Positions 16,950 through 26,245 of a DNA stretch of 64,000 nt are shown here, piece after piece (the first letter of the stretch is position 1; every line of letters starts with the position of its first letter). The DNA comes from Janthinobacterium sp. 1_2014MBL_MicDiv (lineage in GTDB: Bacteria > Pseudomonadota > Gammaproteobacteria > Burkholderiales > Burkholderiaceae_D), in contig NZ_CP011319.1 in NCBI RefSeq assembly GCF_001865675.1, positions 5,766,001 through 5,830,000 on the forward strand, in the 5' to 3' direction. A model generated the notes under the pieces. That model saw only the letters and a program-made list of their open reading frames with translations. It did not search any database and had not been told where the DNA came from. A program made the translations under genes and the position numbers.

Positions 16950-16983
16950 GCGCGCTGATGCCGTACGGCTGGCGCGCTTTTTT
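16950..16983 (+). terminator. Rho-independent terminator after the manganese exporter
   Basis: GCGCGC (16950-16955) pairs with GCGCGC (16972-16977), enclosing the self-complementary GCCGTACGGC, and is followed by six T (16978-16983). It lies 70 bp past the exporter stop. Confidence 0.6.
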
Positions 16984-16992
16984 AAGGAATGT

Positions 16993-17229
16993 ATGCAGTT
17001 AAATGGAAGAATCGCGGCCCTGTGCCTGGCCGCTTGCGCCAGCCAGGCATCCGCCGCCACGGCGACACCCACCTCCCCTCAGGCGGTGCCTGCCGCGCGC
17101 GACGCCACCTCCGAAGTGCGTACGCGCGACCTGTTGCTGCTCGGTGCCGGCCTGATCCTGCTGGCCGGCCGGCGCCGCCCCGAACACGAGACATGGCAAG
17201 GCACGACGACAAAACTACAGCAGCAGTAG
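16993..17229 (+). CDS. Small exported/membrane hypothetical protein
   Basis: A 78-residue open frame. ATG 16993 has AAGGA 6 nt upstream. The N-terminus resembles a signal peptide (basic NGR, then IAALCLAACASQASA), followed by an Ala/Pro/Thr linker and a C-terminal hydrophobic helix (LLLLGAGLILLAG) closed by RRRP, an arrangement like a membrane-anchor or sorting tail. Its last 15 bases overlap the 3' end of the convergent glucan synthase gene. No homologue is recognised. Compositional bias or chance is possible, so it is a tentative gene. Confidence 0.4.
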   Translation: MQLNGRIAALCLAACASQASAATATPTSPQAVPAARDATSEVRTRDLLLLGAGLILLAGRRRPEHETWQGTTTKLQQQ

Positions 17230-20200
17230 CACCGCATACTCGCGCCCCTCGTCGCGCAAGGCGATGCTGTCGCCGTCCTGCGTCACGCCATCGAGCGACA
17301 GCCCTGCCGGCCGCCCGGCCGCCTTCTCCACCGTGATCGCATAGCTGCTGGCGCCAAAACGGTAATGCAACTTGAAGCTGCTCCACTCGGCCGGCATGGT
17401 CGGCGCCAGGCGCAGCACGTCCGCTTCGCGCGTCAATCCCAGCAGGGATTCAACGATCAGCCGGTACAGCCAGCCCGACGACCCCGTGTACCAGCTCCAG
17501 CCGCCGCGCCCCACGTGCGGCGAGACGGCATACACGTCGGCCGTCACCACATACGGCTCCACCTTGTAGCGCGCCACGGCTTGCGCGTCGACGCCATGGC
17601 GCACGGGATTGATCATGCGCAGCAGCTCCCACGCCTTCTCGCCGTCGCCCAGGCGGGCAAAGGCCATGGCCGTCCAGATGGCCGCGTGCGTGTACTGGCC
17701 GCCATTTTCACGCACGCCCGGCACATAGCCACGGATATAGCCGGGATTGAGATCCGACTTGTCGAACGGCGGATCGAGCAGCTGGATCACGCCGGACTCG
17801 CGTCGCACCAGGCGCGCATCGACCTGGCGCATGGCGCCCGCGACCCGCTCCTTGTCGGCCGCGCCGGACAGCACGCCCCAGCTTTGCGAAATCGAGTCGA
17901 TCTGGCATTCCTCGTTGGTGTGCGAGCCGAGCGGCGTGCCGTCGTCGAAATACGCGCGCCGGTACCACTCGCCATCCCAGGCATGTTCCTCCACGTTGGC
18001 CGACAACTTGACGGCCTCGTCGCGGCAAAACTGGGCAAACGTCGCATCGCCGCGCAGCACGGCCACCTCGGCAAAACGCTGCAGCACTTCGTACAGGAAG
18101 AAGGCCAGCCACACGCTCTCGCCCTTGCCATGCTCGCCCACCTTGTCCATGCCGTCGTTCCAGTCGCAGGAACCAATCAGCGGCAAGCCGTGCACGCCCA
18201 GGCGCAAGCCGTGACGGATGGCGCGCGCGCAGTGTTCATACAGGTCGGCCGATTCGCCCGAGCGCACGGGCAGGTCGTAATAGGAATCCTCTTCCGGCTT
18301 GACGGCACGCCCCTCGATGAAGGGCGCCACCTCCGACAGCACATTCACGTCGCCGGTGGCGATCACGTAACGGCAAGTGGCCAGCGGCAGCCACAGGTAA
18401 TCATCGGAACAGTGCGTGCGCACGCCGCGGTCCGATGGCGGATGCCACCAGTGCTGCACATCGCCCTCGACAAACTGGTGCGCCGCACATAGCAGCAGAT
18501 GGCCGCGCAGCAGCTGCGGCGCCGTATGGATCATGGCCATCGCGTCCTGCAGCTGGTCGCGGAAACCGTAAGCGCCGCCCGACTGGTAATAGCCGCTGCG
18601 CGCCCACAGGCGGCAGGCGATGGTCTGGTACATCAGCCAGCCGTTGGCGATCACGTCCAGCGATGGATCGGGCGTCTCGACGCGCACGGCGCCGAGCGTG
18701 GTTTCCCAGTAGGCGCGCACCTTGTCCAGGGTAGCGCGGGCCGCCTCCTTGCCCGCGTGGCGCTGCACCATGGTGCTGGCGTCGGCATTGCGGCGCCCGC
18801 CCACGCCGAGAATGAAGACGATCTCGCGCTCCTGCCCCGGCTGCAGCTCGAACGGCACCTGGATCGCCGCGCACGGATCGAGGCCCGTGCCGGCCTTGCC
18901 GGACAGGCGCACCCTGCGCAATGCCGCCGGCTGCGCCAGGCTGCCGTTGCGGCCGATGAATTCATTGCGGTCGCAGGTGATCGAGCGGATGCTGGCGTCG
19001 GTATTGAAGAAGCCGACGCGGCCGGAAAACTCCGTGTTGTAGTTATTGCGCGCAAACAGCGCGCCGCTGATCGTGTCGACTTCGGTCGCCACGTGCATGC
19101 CGGACTTGGCGCGCAGGTCGGCCAGCACCCATTCCACGTAACCGGTGACGGACAGGCGGCGCGGCACGCCGCTGTCATTGCGTACCTTGATCACCGAGTA
19201 CTTGACGGCCGCATCGAGCGCCACATAAGTGCACAGTTCCGTGGCGATGCCGCCTTCACTGTGCTCGAACACGCTGTAGCCGAAGCCGTGGCGCGTCACA
19301 TAGTCGCCGCTGCCGCGCGCCGGCAGGGCCGACGGCGACCAGAACTGGCCACTCTGCTCGTCGCGCACGTAAAACGCCTCGCCGGACAGGTCGGAAACAG
19401 GGTCGTTCTGCCATGGCGTGAGGCGGAATTCATGCGCATTCTCGTTCCACGTATAGGCCTGGCCGGACTCCGATACCACCGTGCCGAATTGGGCGTTGGC
19501 CAGCACGTTCGACCAGGGCGCCGGCGTCCGCCCCATCTCGCCGGTGGTGATCACATATTCGCGGCCGTCCGGCGTAAAGCCGCCCAGGCCATTTTCCAGA
19601 ATCAGCTCGCGCGGCGCGGCGCGGTGCGGCACGCTGACCGGCTCGCGGCCCGAATCCTGCAACAGCGGCGGCATGCGCAGCACGGGACTGGGGGGACGCT
19701 TGACCTGCTCGGCCAAAGTGCCGCGCAAATCGCTGATGATGGCGCGCGCCACCGATTGCAGCAGGATGCGGTCTTCATTGGCGATCTGCTCGGCCAGGCG
19801 CACGAAGATGCCGCCCGGACGGTCGATCGCCTGCGCATCGATGCCCGAGGCGATCAGGCCCATGATCTGGTCGTGCAACAGCTGGCGGTAGCCCGACTGC
19901 TCCTCGTACCAGATCACCAGGTCCACCACCAGCCCCTTCAGGCGCCAGTAGGCGTGCGCCTGCACCATCTGGCGCGCCAGTTCGATATTGGCCGCATCGC
20001 GTATCTGCAGCAGCACGATGGGCAGGTCGCCCGAGATCGCATACGCCCACAGGCCGGACTGGCCGCGCTGGTTCTTGATCAGGATGCTGGCCTCGGCGCG
20101 CAGCGACGCATTCGGATAGATCACGGCATTGGCCAGGCGCGCGTACAGCTGCGCATCGGCTTCGCTGGCATTGAGCTGGCGCAGCACCACCTGGCTGTGC

Positions 20201-23200
20201 GTCCAGGCCAGCTCGAACACGCGGTCGGCCAGGTGGCGGTCCTGGTACTTGTCGATCAGGTGCAGTGCCGCGTCGCGCTGCTCGGCCATGCCGGTGACGC
20301 TGTCGACCGTGATCGCCTGGTCCGGCGCCAGGGTAATGACATAGCGGATGGCCACGACGGGGTCGAGCACGGAGCCCTGGCCGCCGCTCAAGGGACCGCT
20401 GTCCTGCAGCGCCTGCGGCAGCTGCGCCGTGTTGCCGCGGCCGATGAAGCGCGCGCGGTCCGTCTCGAACGAGACCTCGTAGCGTTCCACGTCGTGCACC
20501 GTCATCACGTGCAGCAGCCATGGCATCTGCTCGTCTTTCGAGCGGGGCCGGCGCGTGCACAAAATCGCATTCTCGTGCGGCAGGATTTCCGTCTGCACGA
20601 ACAGCTTGCTGAACGCGGGATGGGCGGCATCGGCCGCCGCCGGCGCCATCACCACTTCGGCATAGCTGGTGATCTCGATGCGCCGCTGGCGGTTCGAATT
20701 ATTGCTGATGCGCGTGCGGCGGATTTCGATGTCGTCCTCGGGCGAGACGACGATCTCCGTGTACAGATCGAGGCCGTGGTCGGCGCGGCGGAATTCCGCC
20801 CGCCCCTCGGAAAAAATCACCTCGTATTTTTTCGGCTCGACCAGCGTCGGCTGATACATGGCGGACCAGACCTGGCCATCGTCGAGGTCGCGCAGGTAGC
20901 AGAAATTGCCCCAGTTGTCGCGCGTGCTGTCTTCGCGCCAGCGCGTCACGGAAAGGTCCTTCCAGCGGCTGTAGCTGCCGCCCGCGTTGCTCACCATGAC
21001 GTGGTAGCGGCCATTCGACAGCAGCTGCGTTTCGGGCACGGCGCTGTTGGCCTGCGTGAGGATACGCATCGGCATGGCCTGCTCCGGCGCGCCGCTGCGC
21101 AGCACCGCCAGTTCGGCCGTGTTCGAGTAAAAAGCGCCCGCCTGCGGCGTGCGTTCCTGCAGCACCAGCAAGGCCGACTGCAGCAGCGGATCGGACTCGA
21201 AACGGCGCTGCATGGGGCGGTCGTGCAGCAGGTAGCTGAGGGAGAGGAAACCCATGCCCTGATGGTGCACCATGAACGAGCGGATGACGGCGCTGCCCTG
21301 GCCGCGCGGCAGGCGCGCCGTCGTGAAATCGATGGCTTCGAAGAAGCCGTAACGGCCCATATAGCCGGCCGCCTGCATGCGCTGCAGGTTCTGGCACGAC
21401 GCTTCCGGCTGCACCATCAAACCCATCATGCTGGCATACGGCGCCACCACCAGGTCGTCGGCCAGGCCCCGCTTCAAGCCCAGCCCAGGCACGCCAAAGG
21501 CGCGGTACTGGTAATTCAGGCTGGCGTCGACCGTGTTGTAACCGGACTCGGAAATCCCCCACGGCACGTCGCGCTGGCGGCCATAATCGATCTGCGCCTC
21601 GATCACGGAGCGGTAGGTCTGGTCGAGCAAGGTGTTCGGGTAGTTCGGCATCACCAGGAGCGGCATCAGGTATTCGAACATCGAGCCGCTCCACGACAGC
21701 AGCACCGGCTGGCCGGCCACCATGCACAGCTGGCGGCCCAGCGCGAACCAGTGTTCCTGCGGCAGCTGGCCCTGGGCGATGGCGATGAAGCTGGCCAGGC
21801 GCACTTCGGAAGCGAGCAAATCGTAGTAGCTGGGATCCAGGCGCCGCTCGCTGACGTTGTAGCCGATGGCCAGCAGCTTGGTCGACGGGTTGTACAGGAA
21901 CGCGTACTCGACCTGCGCGAAGTCGCGCGCCTGGCCCGCCGCATGGGCGATGTCGCGCATGAAGCGGCCCGCCTGTTCGCGGCCTTGCGCCAGCAGCACG
22001 GCCAGCTCGGACGGCGTGCCGTCCGCCGTTTCCAGGTTCGCCAGTTCGCGCAGCGTCGGCACGCGCGCCAGCGACGCGTCCAATCCAGCGAGCCCCGCGT
22101 GCGCCGCCCATGGCGCCAGTTGCAGCAATTCGGCCAGCGCCGCGCGGCACTGGCGCGCCAGCGCCCCCGTCCACATGGGCAGTTCGCCATCCTCGCTTTG
22201 CAAGGTCAGCGACAGCAAGGCATCGGCGGCGCCGTTCGCCGCATGCAGGTAGGCGTGCCACTCCGGCAGGCTGGCCGGCGCGGCAGGCATCTGCAGCAGC
22301 GCCAGCGCTTCACGCACGCCCTTGCCTTCGCCTTCGGCGGCGATGAATTCCTGCAGCACCTGCGCCGTCGTGCGGATGCCCTGCACCACCTGTAGGCCGA
22401 CGATGGGCGCGTCGTACAGTTCCACCAAACCTGGCTGCAAGGTCAGCAGATGGCCGGCCAGGTTGCCGCTGTCGACCGTCGAGATATACATCGGCTGCAG
22501 CGCCTTCATGGTCTGCGTGTCGTACCAGTTATAGAAATGCCCCTGGAAGCGTTCCAGTTCGCCCATGCTGTGCAAGGTAGCGCGGCTGCGTTCGATCAGC
22601 TGGCCCATGGTGAGGTAGCCGAAATCGTAGGCCGTCAGGTTGGCCAGCAGCGCCAGGCCGATATTCGTCGGCGAGGTGCGGTGCGCCACCACGAGGTTCG
22701 GATGCTCCTGCATGTTATCGGGCGGCAGCCAGTGATCGTCAGGGCCGACGAAGGTATCGAAATAGGCCCAGGTCTTGCGCGCCACGCCATGCAGGAAGCG
22801 TCCCTGCTCGGCCGACAGGCGCGCCACGGCACGCTCGATGGGACGGCTGATCCACCAGGCGATGGCGGGAGCGGCCAGCCACAGCAACAGCACCACGGCC
22901 GCTGCCGGCAAGGAGTCGGCACGCCAGTAAAACAGGGCGCCCGCGGTGGCCAGCGCCAGCACGGGCGAGCACCACATGGCGCGCCAGCTGTCCGCCTGCG
23001 AGCCGGACGAGGTGTGCAGGTTCGAGGCGCGCCAGTCGAGCAAATGCCTGTGCGACACGCCCAGGCGCCACAGGGTGCGCGCGATGGCGTCGAGGCTGAT
23101 GTAGGCCTCGTACGGCAGGAAGACGAGCGTCAGCATGGCATGCGAGAACTGCACGCCGCAGCGCCGCTCGAACGCGGCCAGGTGCTGGCGCCACAGCGTG

Positions 23201-25914
23201 TCGCGGGGCTTGCGCAGCAGGTCGTACAGCGCCGAAAAAACGGGCGGCAGGAAGATGATGGCCAGCACCGCCGCGCTCCAGAAAGCCACGTGGGGCAGGA
23301 AGCCCCACACGAGCAGCAGGGACAGGGTCGTGGCCGGCGCCACCGCGCTGCGGCGCAGGTTGTCGAACAGCTTCCAGCGCGACAGCATCGACAATGGATT
23401 GCGTTCGCGCTTGCCGGCGCGGCCCGGCACGCGGCCCAGCAGCCAGCCGATCAGCTGCCAGTCGCCGCGTATCCAGCGCTGGCGCCGGCTGACGTCGGCA
23501 TCATAGCGGGCCGGATATTCCTCATACAGCTGCGAGTCGCTGAGCAGGCCCGCGCGCAGATAGCAGCCTTCCAGCAGGTCGTGGCTGAGGATTTTATTGT
23601 CGGGCAGGCGCTGGCCCAGCACGCGCTCGAACATGTCGAGGTCGTAGATGCCCTTGCCGATGAACGAGCCTTCATAAAACACGTCCTGGTACAGGTCCGA
23701 AACGGTGCGCGTATAGGGGTCGATGCCCGGCTCGCCGCCGCACAGCAGCTCGTAGCGCGAGGCGTTCGCGCTGGGCAGCGCGACGGCCACGCGCGGCTGC
23801 AAAATGCCGTAGCCGGCCACCACGCGCGTGCCGGCCGCATCCAGCACGGGGCGGTTCAGCGGGTGCATCATGGTGGCGATGAATTCGCGCGCCGCATCGC
23901 GCGGCAGCTGCGTATCGGTGTCGAGCGTGATCACGTACTTGATCGTGCGCAGGCCGCGCAGCTCGCCTTCCACCAGCGAGAATTTATCGCGCGCGCCGCC
24001 GCGCAGGAAGGCGTGCAGGTCGGATAATTTGCCGCGCTTGCGCTCCTGTCCCATCCACGCATTCTGCTGCGAATTCCACAGGCGCGGACGGTGCAGCAGC
24101 AGGAAGGGCCCCACATGGCCGAGGTCCGCGGCGTCGGCCGGGTCGCCGTTCTCCTGGAACTCGACGCCCTCCACGCGATATTTATCGTTCAGGCCGCGGA
24201 TGATGTCCTGCGCCTGGCGCAGCAAGGCGTCGTCGCCGGGCAAGGTTTGCGCGTCCGCGTCGACAAAGTCGGTCAGCAGGCAGAAACGCAGGTTCGGATC
24301 GCGGTTCGCCAGGTAGCGCACTTCCAGCGCCTCGCACAGGGCGGCCACGTTTTCCTTGCTGTAGATCAAGGTCGGCACCACGACGATGCCGCGCGCGTCC
24401 GATGGAATGCCGGCCTGGTAATCCATGCGCGGCAGCGGGTGCGGCGACGTCATCAGGGTCGCCAGCCAGTTCACCACGGCCACGGCCAGCTGGCTGCTGC
24501 CCAGCAGCGCCAGCACGCCCAGCGCCGCCAGCAGCCAGCCCTGCACGCCATGGCGCACGGCCCGCTCGAGCAGCAGCGCGCTCGTGGCCAGGGTCAGGAA
24601 CGAGATGGCCCCCAGGTAGACGGCCAACGGCGCGGCGCGCGCCGTATGCTGCAGCGCCTCGATGAAGGGCAGCTTCGCGCCGGCCTGCTTTTCCAGCACC
24701 AGCACGCCGCGCCCGACCAGGTAAAAGCCAATATGGCCGCGGCGCGCATCGCTGCCGCCGCCATGCGTGTGCGCCAGCTGCACCACCATCTCGGCCACTT
24801 CCATTTCGCTGCGCGCGCTGCGCTTGGCGATGCGTTCGATGGCGTGGCGGTAGCTGTCGCGCGTGGCAAAATCCATCAAGCCATACGTGCCGGCCGGATC
24901 CAGGCGCAGGGTCTGTTCGACCACGCTCATGGTCTCGACGAATTCCTGCCAATCCATGGTGCCGAGAAAACGCAGGCTGCCGATGCTGTTGGCGATCGAC
25001 ACCTGGTCCGCCGCCTGCTGCCCGATCTCGGACTGGATCTGCTGCTCGATCGTAAGACCCGACTCGGCCAGCTTGTGCGTGAGCCACGACAGGGCCAGGG
25101 TGAGCGACGGGCTTTGCCCCTGCAGGCGGCGCGACAGCTCGGCCACGAAGGCGCTGGTAATCGGCGGATTCGAGCGCGCCATGTCGGCCACCAGCAGGAT
25201 CAAGCCGCTGGGATTGCGTTCGGCGATGTCCGTCATCTGGTCGGCCCAGGTATTGGCCAGGTCGCGCTGCATGCGGTCGTCGGCCACGCGCACGGCCACG
25301 CGGCGCAGGTTTTCGATCAGGGCCAGGCGCAGCATGATGGGCACGGCCCACAGTTCACCGAGGGTCAGGGTGGCGACATCCTGGTACGCCTCGACGAAGT
25401 GGCACAGGTTTTCCAGGTCGACCCGGCCATCGCCATGCGAGATGATTTCCAGCGCGATCTTGTACACGCGCGGACAGCCGGCATCGAAGCCCGTGGTCAG
25501 ACGGGGCAGCTCCTTGCTGTAGTTTTTCGGCAGGTGGCGCCGCGTGGTGCGGATCTGCTCTTCGATCAGGTAGAAATTATCGAGCAGCCATTCCGAGGCG
25601 GGCGTGACCTGGCGTCCGCTTTTGACGGTGGCCGTCAATTCGTTGACGGTGGCCGTGATCAGGGCCGCATTGTCGGCCAGCCGGGCCAGCAGGCGGTCGC
25701 GGCCATGATGCTTGCCCACGGCGTGGCCGGCAGCCACGTGCTTGCCGTGGGCGGCCATCTGCATGGCGCTGAATAATTCTGAACGCAGGGGCAAGGCATC
25801 GTCGCGCGCGGCGTCGAACATGTCCGTGGCGAGGGGATGGTCGCGGAAGATTTCCTTGAATCGGGAAAGCTGTTGCCTGATCTGCTCCGTGACTATTGCT
25901 GTGTACTCTTTCAA
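17215..25914 (-). CDS. ndvB: Cyclic beta-1,2-glucan synthase, NdvB/Cgs-like
   Basis: A 2899-residue inner-membrane enzyme, close in size to Sinorhizobium NdvB and Brucella Cgs (about 2830-2870). Order: cytoplasmic N-terminal region (1-420), membrane helices (about 428-485), GT84 glycosyltransferase core with DTDTQLPRD (about 664-672) and QRWIRGDWQL (about 815), more helices (about 858-898 and 978-1021), a glucoamylase-like module with GISESGYNTVD and EAIDFT, then carbohydrate-binding and GH94 phosphorylase-like modules with SCDWNDGMD near residue 2585. It would build, cyclise and trim periplasmic glucans used in osmotic adaptation and host interaction. The start is TTG 25914, with GCGAGG 6 nt upstream and no nearer ATG before residue 32. 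It appears to be a single-gene unit. Confidence 0.93.
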   Translation of the reverse strand: MKEYTAIVTEQIRQQLSRFKEIFRDHPLATDMFDAARDDALPLRSELFSAMQMAAHGKHVAAGHAVGKHHGRDRLLARLADNAALITATVNELTATVKSGRQVTPASEWLLDNFYLIEEQIRTTRRHLPKNYSKELPRLTTGFDAGCPRVYKIALEIISHGDGRVDLENLCHFVEAYQDVATLTLGELWAVPIMLRLALIENLRRVAVRVADDRMQRDLANTWADQMTDIAERNPSGLILLVADMARSNPPITSAFVAELSRRLQGQSPSLTLALSWLTHKLAESGLTIEQQIQSEIGQQAADQVSIANSIGSLRFLGTMDWQEFVETMSVVEQTLRLDPAGTYGLMDFATRDSYRHAIERIAKRSARSEMEVAEMVVQLAHTHGGGSDARRGHIGFYLVGRGVLVLEKQAGAKLPFIEALQHTARAAPLAVYLGAISFLTLATSALLLERAVRHGVQGWLLAALGVLALLGSSQLAVAVVNWLATLMTSPHPLPRMDYQAGIPSDARGIVVVPTLIYSKENVAALCEALEVRYLANRDPNLRFCLLTDFVDADAQTLPGDDALLRQAQDIIRGLNDKYRVEGVEFQENGDPADAADLGHVGPFLLLHRPRLWNSQQNAWMGQERKRGKLSDLHAFLRGGARDKFSLVEGELRGLRTIKYVITLDTDTQLPRDAAREFIATMMHPLNRPVLDAAGTRVVAGYGILQPRVAVALPSANASRYELLCGGEPGIDPYTRTVSDLYQDVFYEGSFIGKGIYDLDMFERVLGQRLPDNKILSHDLLEGCYLRAGLLSDSQLYEEYPARYDADVSRRQRWIRGDWQLIGWLLGRVPGRAGKRERNPLSMLSRWKLFDNLRRSAVAPATTLSLLLVWGFLPHVAFWSAAVLAIIFLPPVFSALYDLLRKPRDTLWRQHLAAFERRCGVQFSHAMLTLVFLPYEAYISLDAIARTLWRLGVSHRHLLDWRASNLHTSSGSQADSWRAMWCSPVLALATAGALFYWRADSLPAAAVVLLLWLAAPAIAWWISRPIERAVARLSAEQGRFLHGVARKTWAYFDTFVGPDDHWLPPDNMQEHPNLVVAHRTSPTNIGLALLANLTAYDFGYLTMGQLIERSRATLHSMGELERFQGHFYNWYDTQTMKALQPMYISTVDSGNLAGHLLTLQPGLVELYDAPIVGLQVVQGIRTTAQVLQEFIAAEGEGKGVREALALLQMPAAPASLPEWHAYLHAANGAADALLSLTLQSEDGELPMWTGALARQCRAALAELLQLAPWAAHAGLAGLDASLARVPTLRELANLETADGTPSELAVLLAQGREQAGRFMRDIAHAAGQARDFAQVEYAFLYNPSTKLLAIGYNVSERRLDPSYYDLLASEVRLASFIAIAQGQLPQEHWFALGRQLCMVAGQPVLLSWSGSMFEYLMPLLVMPNYPNTLLDQTYRSVIEAQIDYGRQRDVPWGISESGYNTVDASLNYQYRAFGVPGLGLKRGLADDLVVAPYASMMGLMVQPEASCQNLQRMQAAGYMGRYGFFEAIDFTTARLPRGQGSAVIRSFMVHHQGMGFLSLSYLLHDRPMQRRFESDPLLQSALLVLQERTPQAGAFYSNTAELAVLRSGAPEQAMPMRILTQANSAVPETQLLSNGRYHVMVSNAGGSYSRWKDLSVTRWREDSTRDNWGNFCYLRDLDDGQVWSAMYQPTLVEPKKYEVIFSEGRAEFRRADHGLDLYTEIVVSPEDDIEIRRTRISNNSNRQRRIEITSYAEVVMAPAAADAAHPAFSKLFVQTEILPHENAILCTRRPRSKDEQMPWLLHVMTVHDVERYEVSFETDRARFIGRGNTAQLPQALQDSGPLSGGQGSVLDPVVAIRYVITLAPDQAITVDSVTGMAEQRDAALHLIDKYQDRHLADRVFELAWTHSQVVLRQLNASEADAQLYARLANAVIYPNASLRAEASILIKNQRGQSGLWAYAISGDLPIVLLQIRDAANIELARQMVQAHAYWRLKGLVVDLVIWYEEQSGYRQLLHDQIMGLIASGIDAQAIDRPGGIFVRLAEQIANEDRILLQSVARAIISDLRGTLAEQVKRPPSPVLRMPPLLQDSGREPVSVPHRAAPRELILENGLGGFTPDGREYVITTGEMGRTPAPWSNVLANAQFGTVVSESGQAYTWNENAHEFRLTPWQNDPVSDLSGEAFYVRDEQSGQFWSPSALPARGSGDYVTRHGFGYSVFEHSEGGIATELCTYVALDAAVKYSVIKVRNDSGVPRRLSVTGYVEWVLADLRAKSGMHVATEVDTISGALFARNNYNTEFSGRVGFFNTDASIRSITCDRNEFIGRNGSLAQPAALRRVRLSGKAGTGLDPCAAIQVPFELQPGQEREIVFILGVGGRRNADASTMVQRHAGKEAARATLDKVRAYWETTLGAVRVETPDPSLDVIANGWLMYQTIACRLWARSGYYQSGGAYGFRDQLQDAMAMIHTAPQLLRGHLLLCAAHQFVEGDVQHWWHPPSDRGVRTHCSDDYLWLPLATCRYVIATGDVNVLSEVAPFIEGRAVKPEEDSYYDLPVRSGESADLYEHCARAIRHGLRLGVHGLPLIGSCDWNDGMDKVGEHGKGESVWLAFFLYEVLQRFAEVAVLRGDATFAQFCRDEAVKLSANVEEHAWDGEWYRRAYFDDGTPLGSHTNEECQIDSISQSWGVLSGAADKERVAGAMRQVDARLVRRESGVIQLLDPPFDKSDLNPGYIRGYVPGVRENGGQYTHAAIWTAMAFARLGDGEKAWELLRMINPVRHGVDAQAVARYKVEPYVVTADVYAVSPHVGRGGWSWYTGSSGWLYRLIVESLLGLTREADVLRLAPTMPAEWSSFKLHYRFGASSYAITVEKAAGRPAGLSLDGVTQDGDSIALRDEGREYAVLLLL

Positions 25915-26245
25915 CTTGGGCCTCGCTAGGTGCGCGCATGCAGCCAGCGGCCTCCGCTACCTCGGCCCAGTCAGGAAAAACAAGAACGGACACTGGCGAA
26001 GACGGAAAGCGAAGCGCCGGAGCGTTGCGACGAATCTCAGGGTATAGGGAGATTTTCTGAACTTCATCGTAGGTGCGCGGCGCGCGCAAGACCGTGCGCT
26101 AGCGTACATAGCTGGCGCTTTGGCGGCGTGCGGGCAGAGAAAACAGCGAGGCAGGCGGAAGAAAAATGCCTACAAGAAATGAATTACAGGCACCGCGCCA
26201 GTGATGACGCGGTGCAAGATTGCAAAAAGAAAATGTTGCGCTGGT
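25915..26245. other. 331-bp gene-free gap upstream of the glucan synthase
   Basis: No supported gene. The gap holds the RBS (GAGG at about 25921-25924) and presumably the promoter of the glucan synthase, although no convincing -35/-10 pair was found. It also holds a perfect 8-bp stem at 26190-26215 behind the cysteine desulfurase fusion gene. A plus-strand open frame crossing it has arginine-rich, low-complexity composition and is judged spurious. Confidence 0.6.
26190..26215 (-). terminator. Possible terminator hairpin of the desulfurase-rhodanese gene
   Basis: GCACCGCG (26190-26197) and CGCGGTGC (26208-26215) form a perfect stem with a 10-nt loop, about 30 bp after the gene's stop codon. 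On the minus strand it is followed by TGTAATTCATTTC, which is only partly T-rich, so it is a weak candidate. Confidence 0.4.

Noticed and set aside
18499..22395. A 1298-codon open frame on the plus strand
   Set aside because: It is antisense to the glucan synthase, whose motifs are clear; its translation is His/Arg/Ala-rich without domain features, as expected of the opposite frame in high-GC coding DNA.
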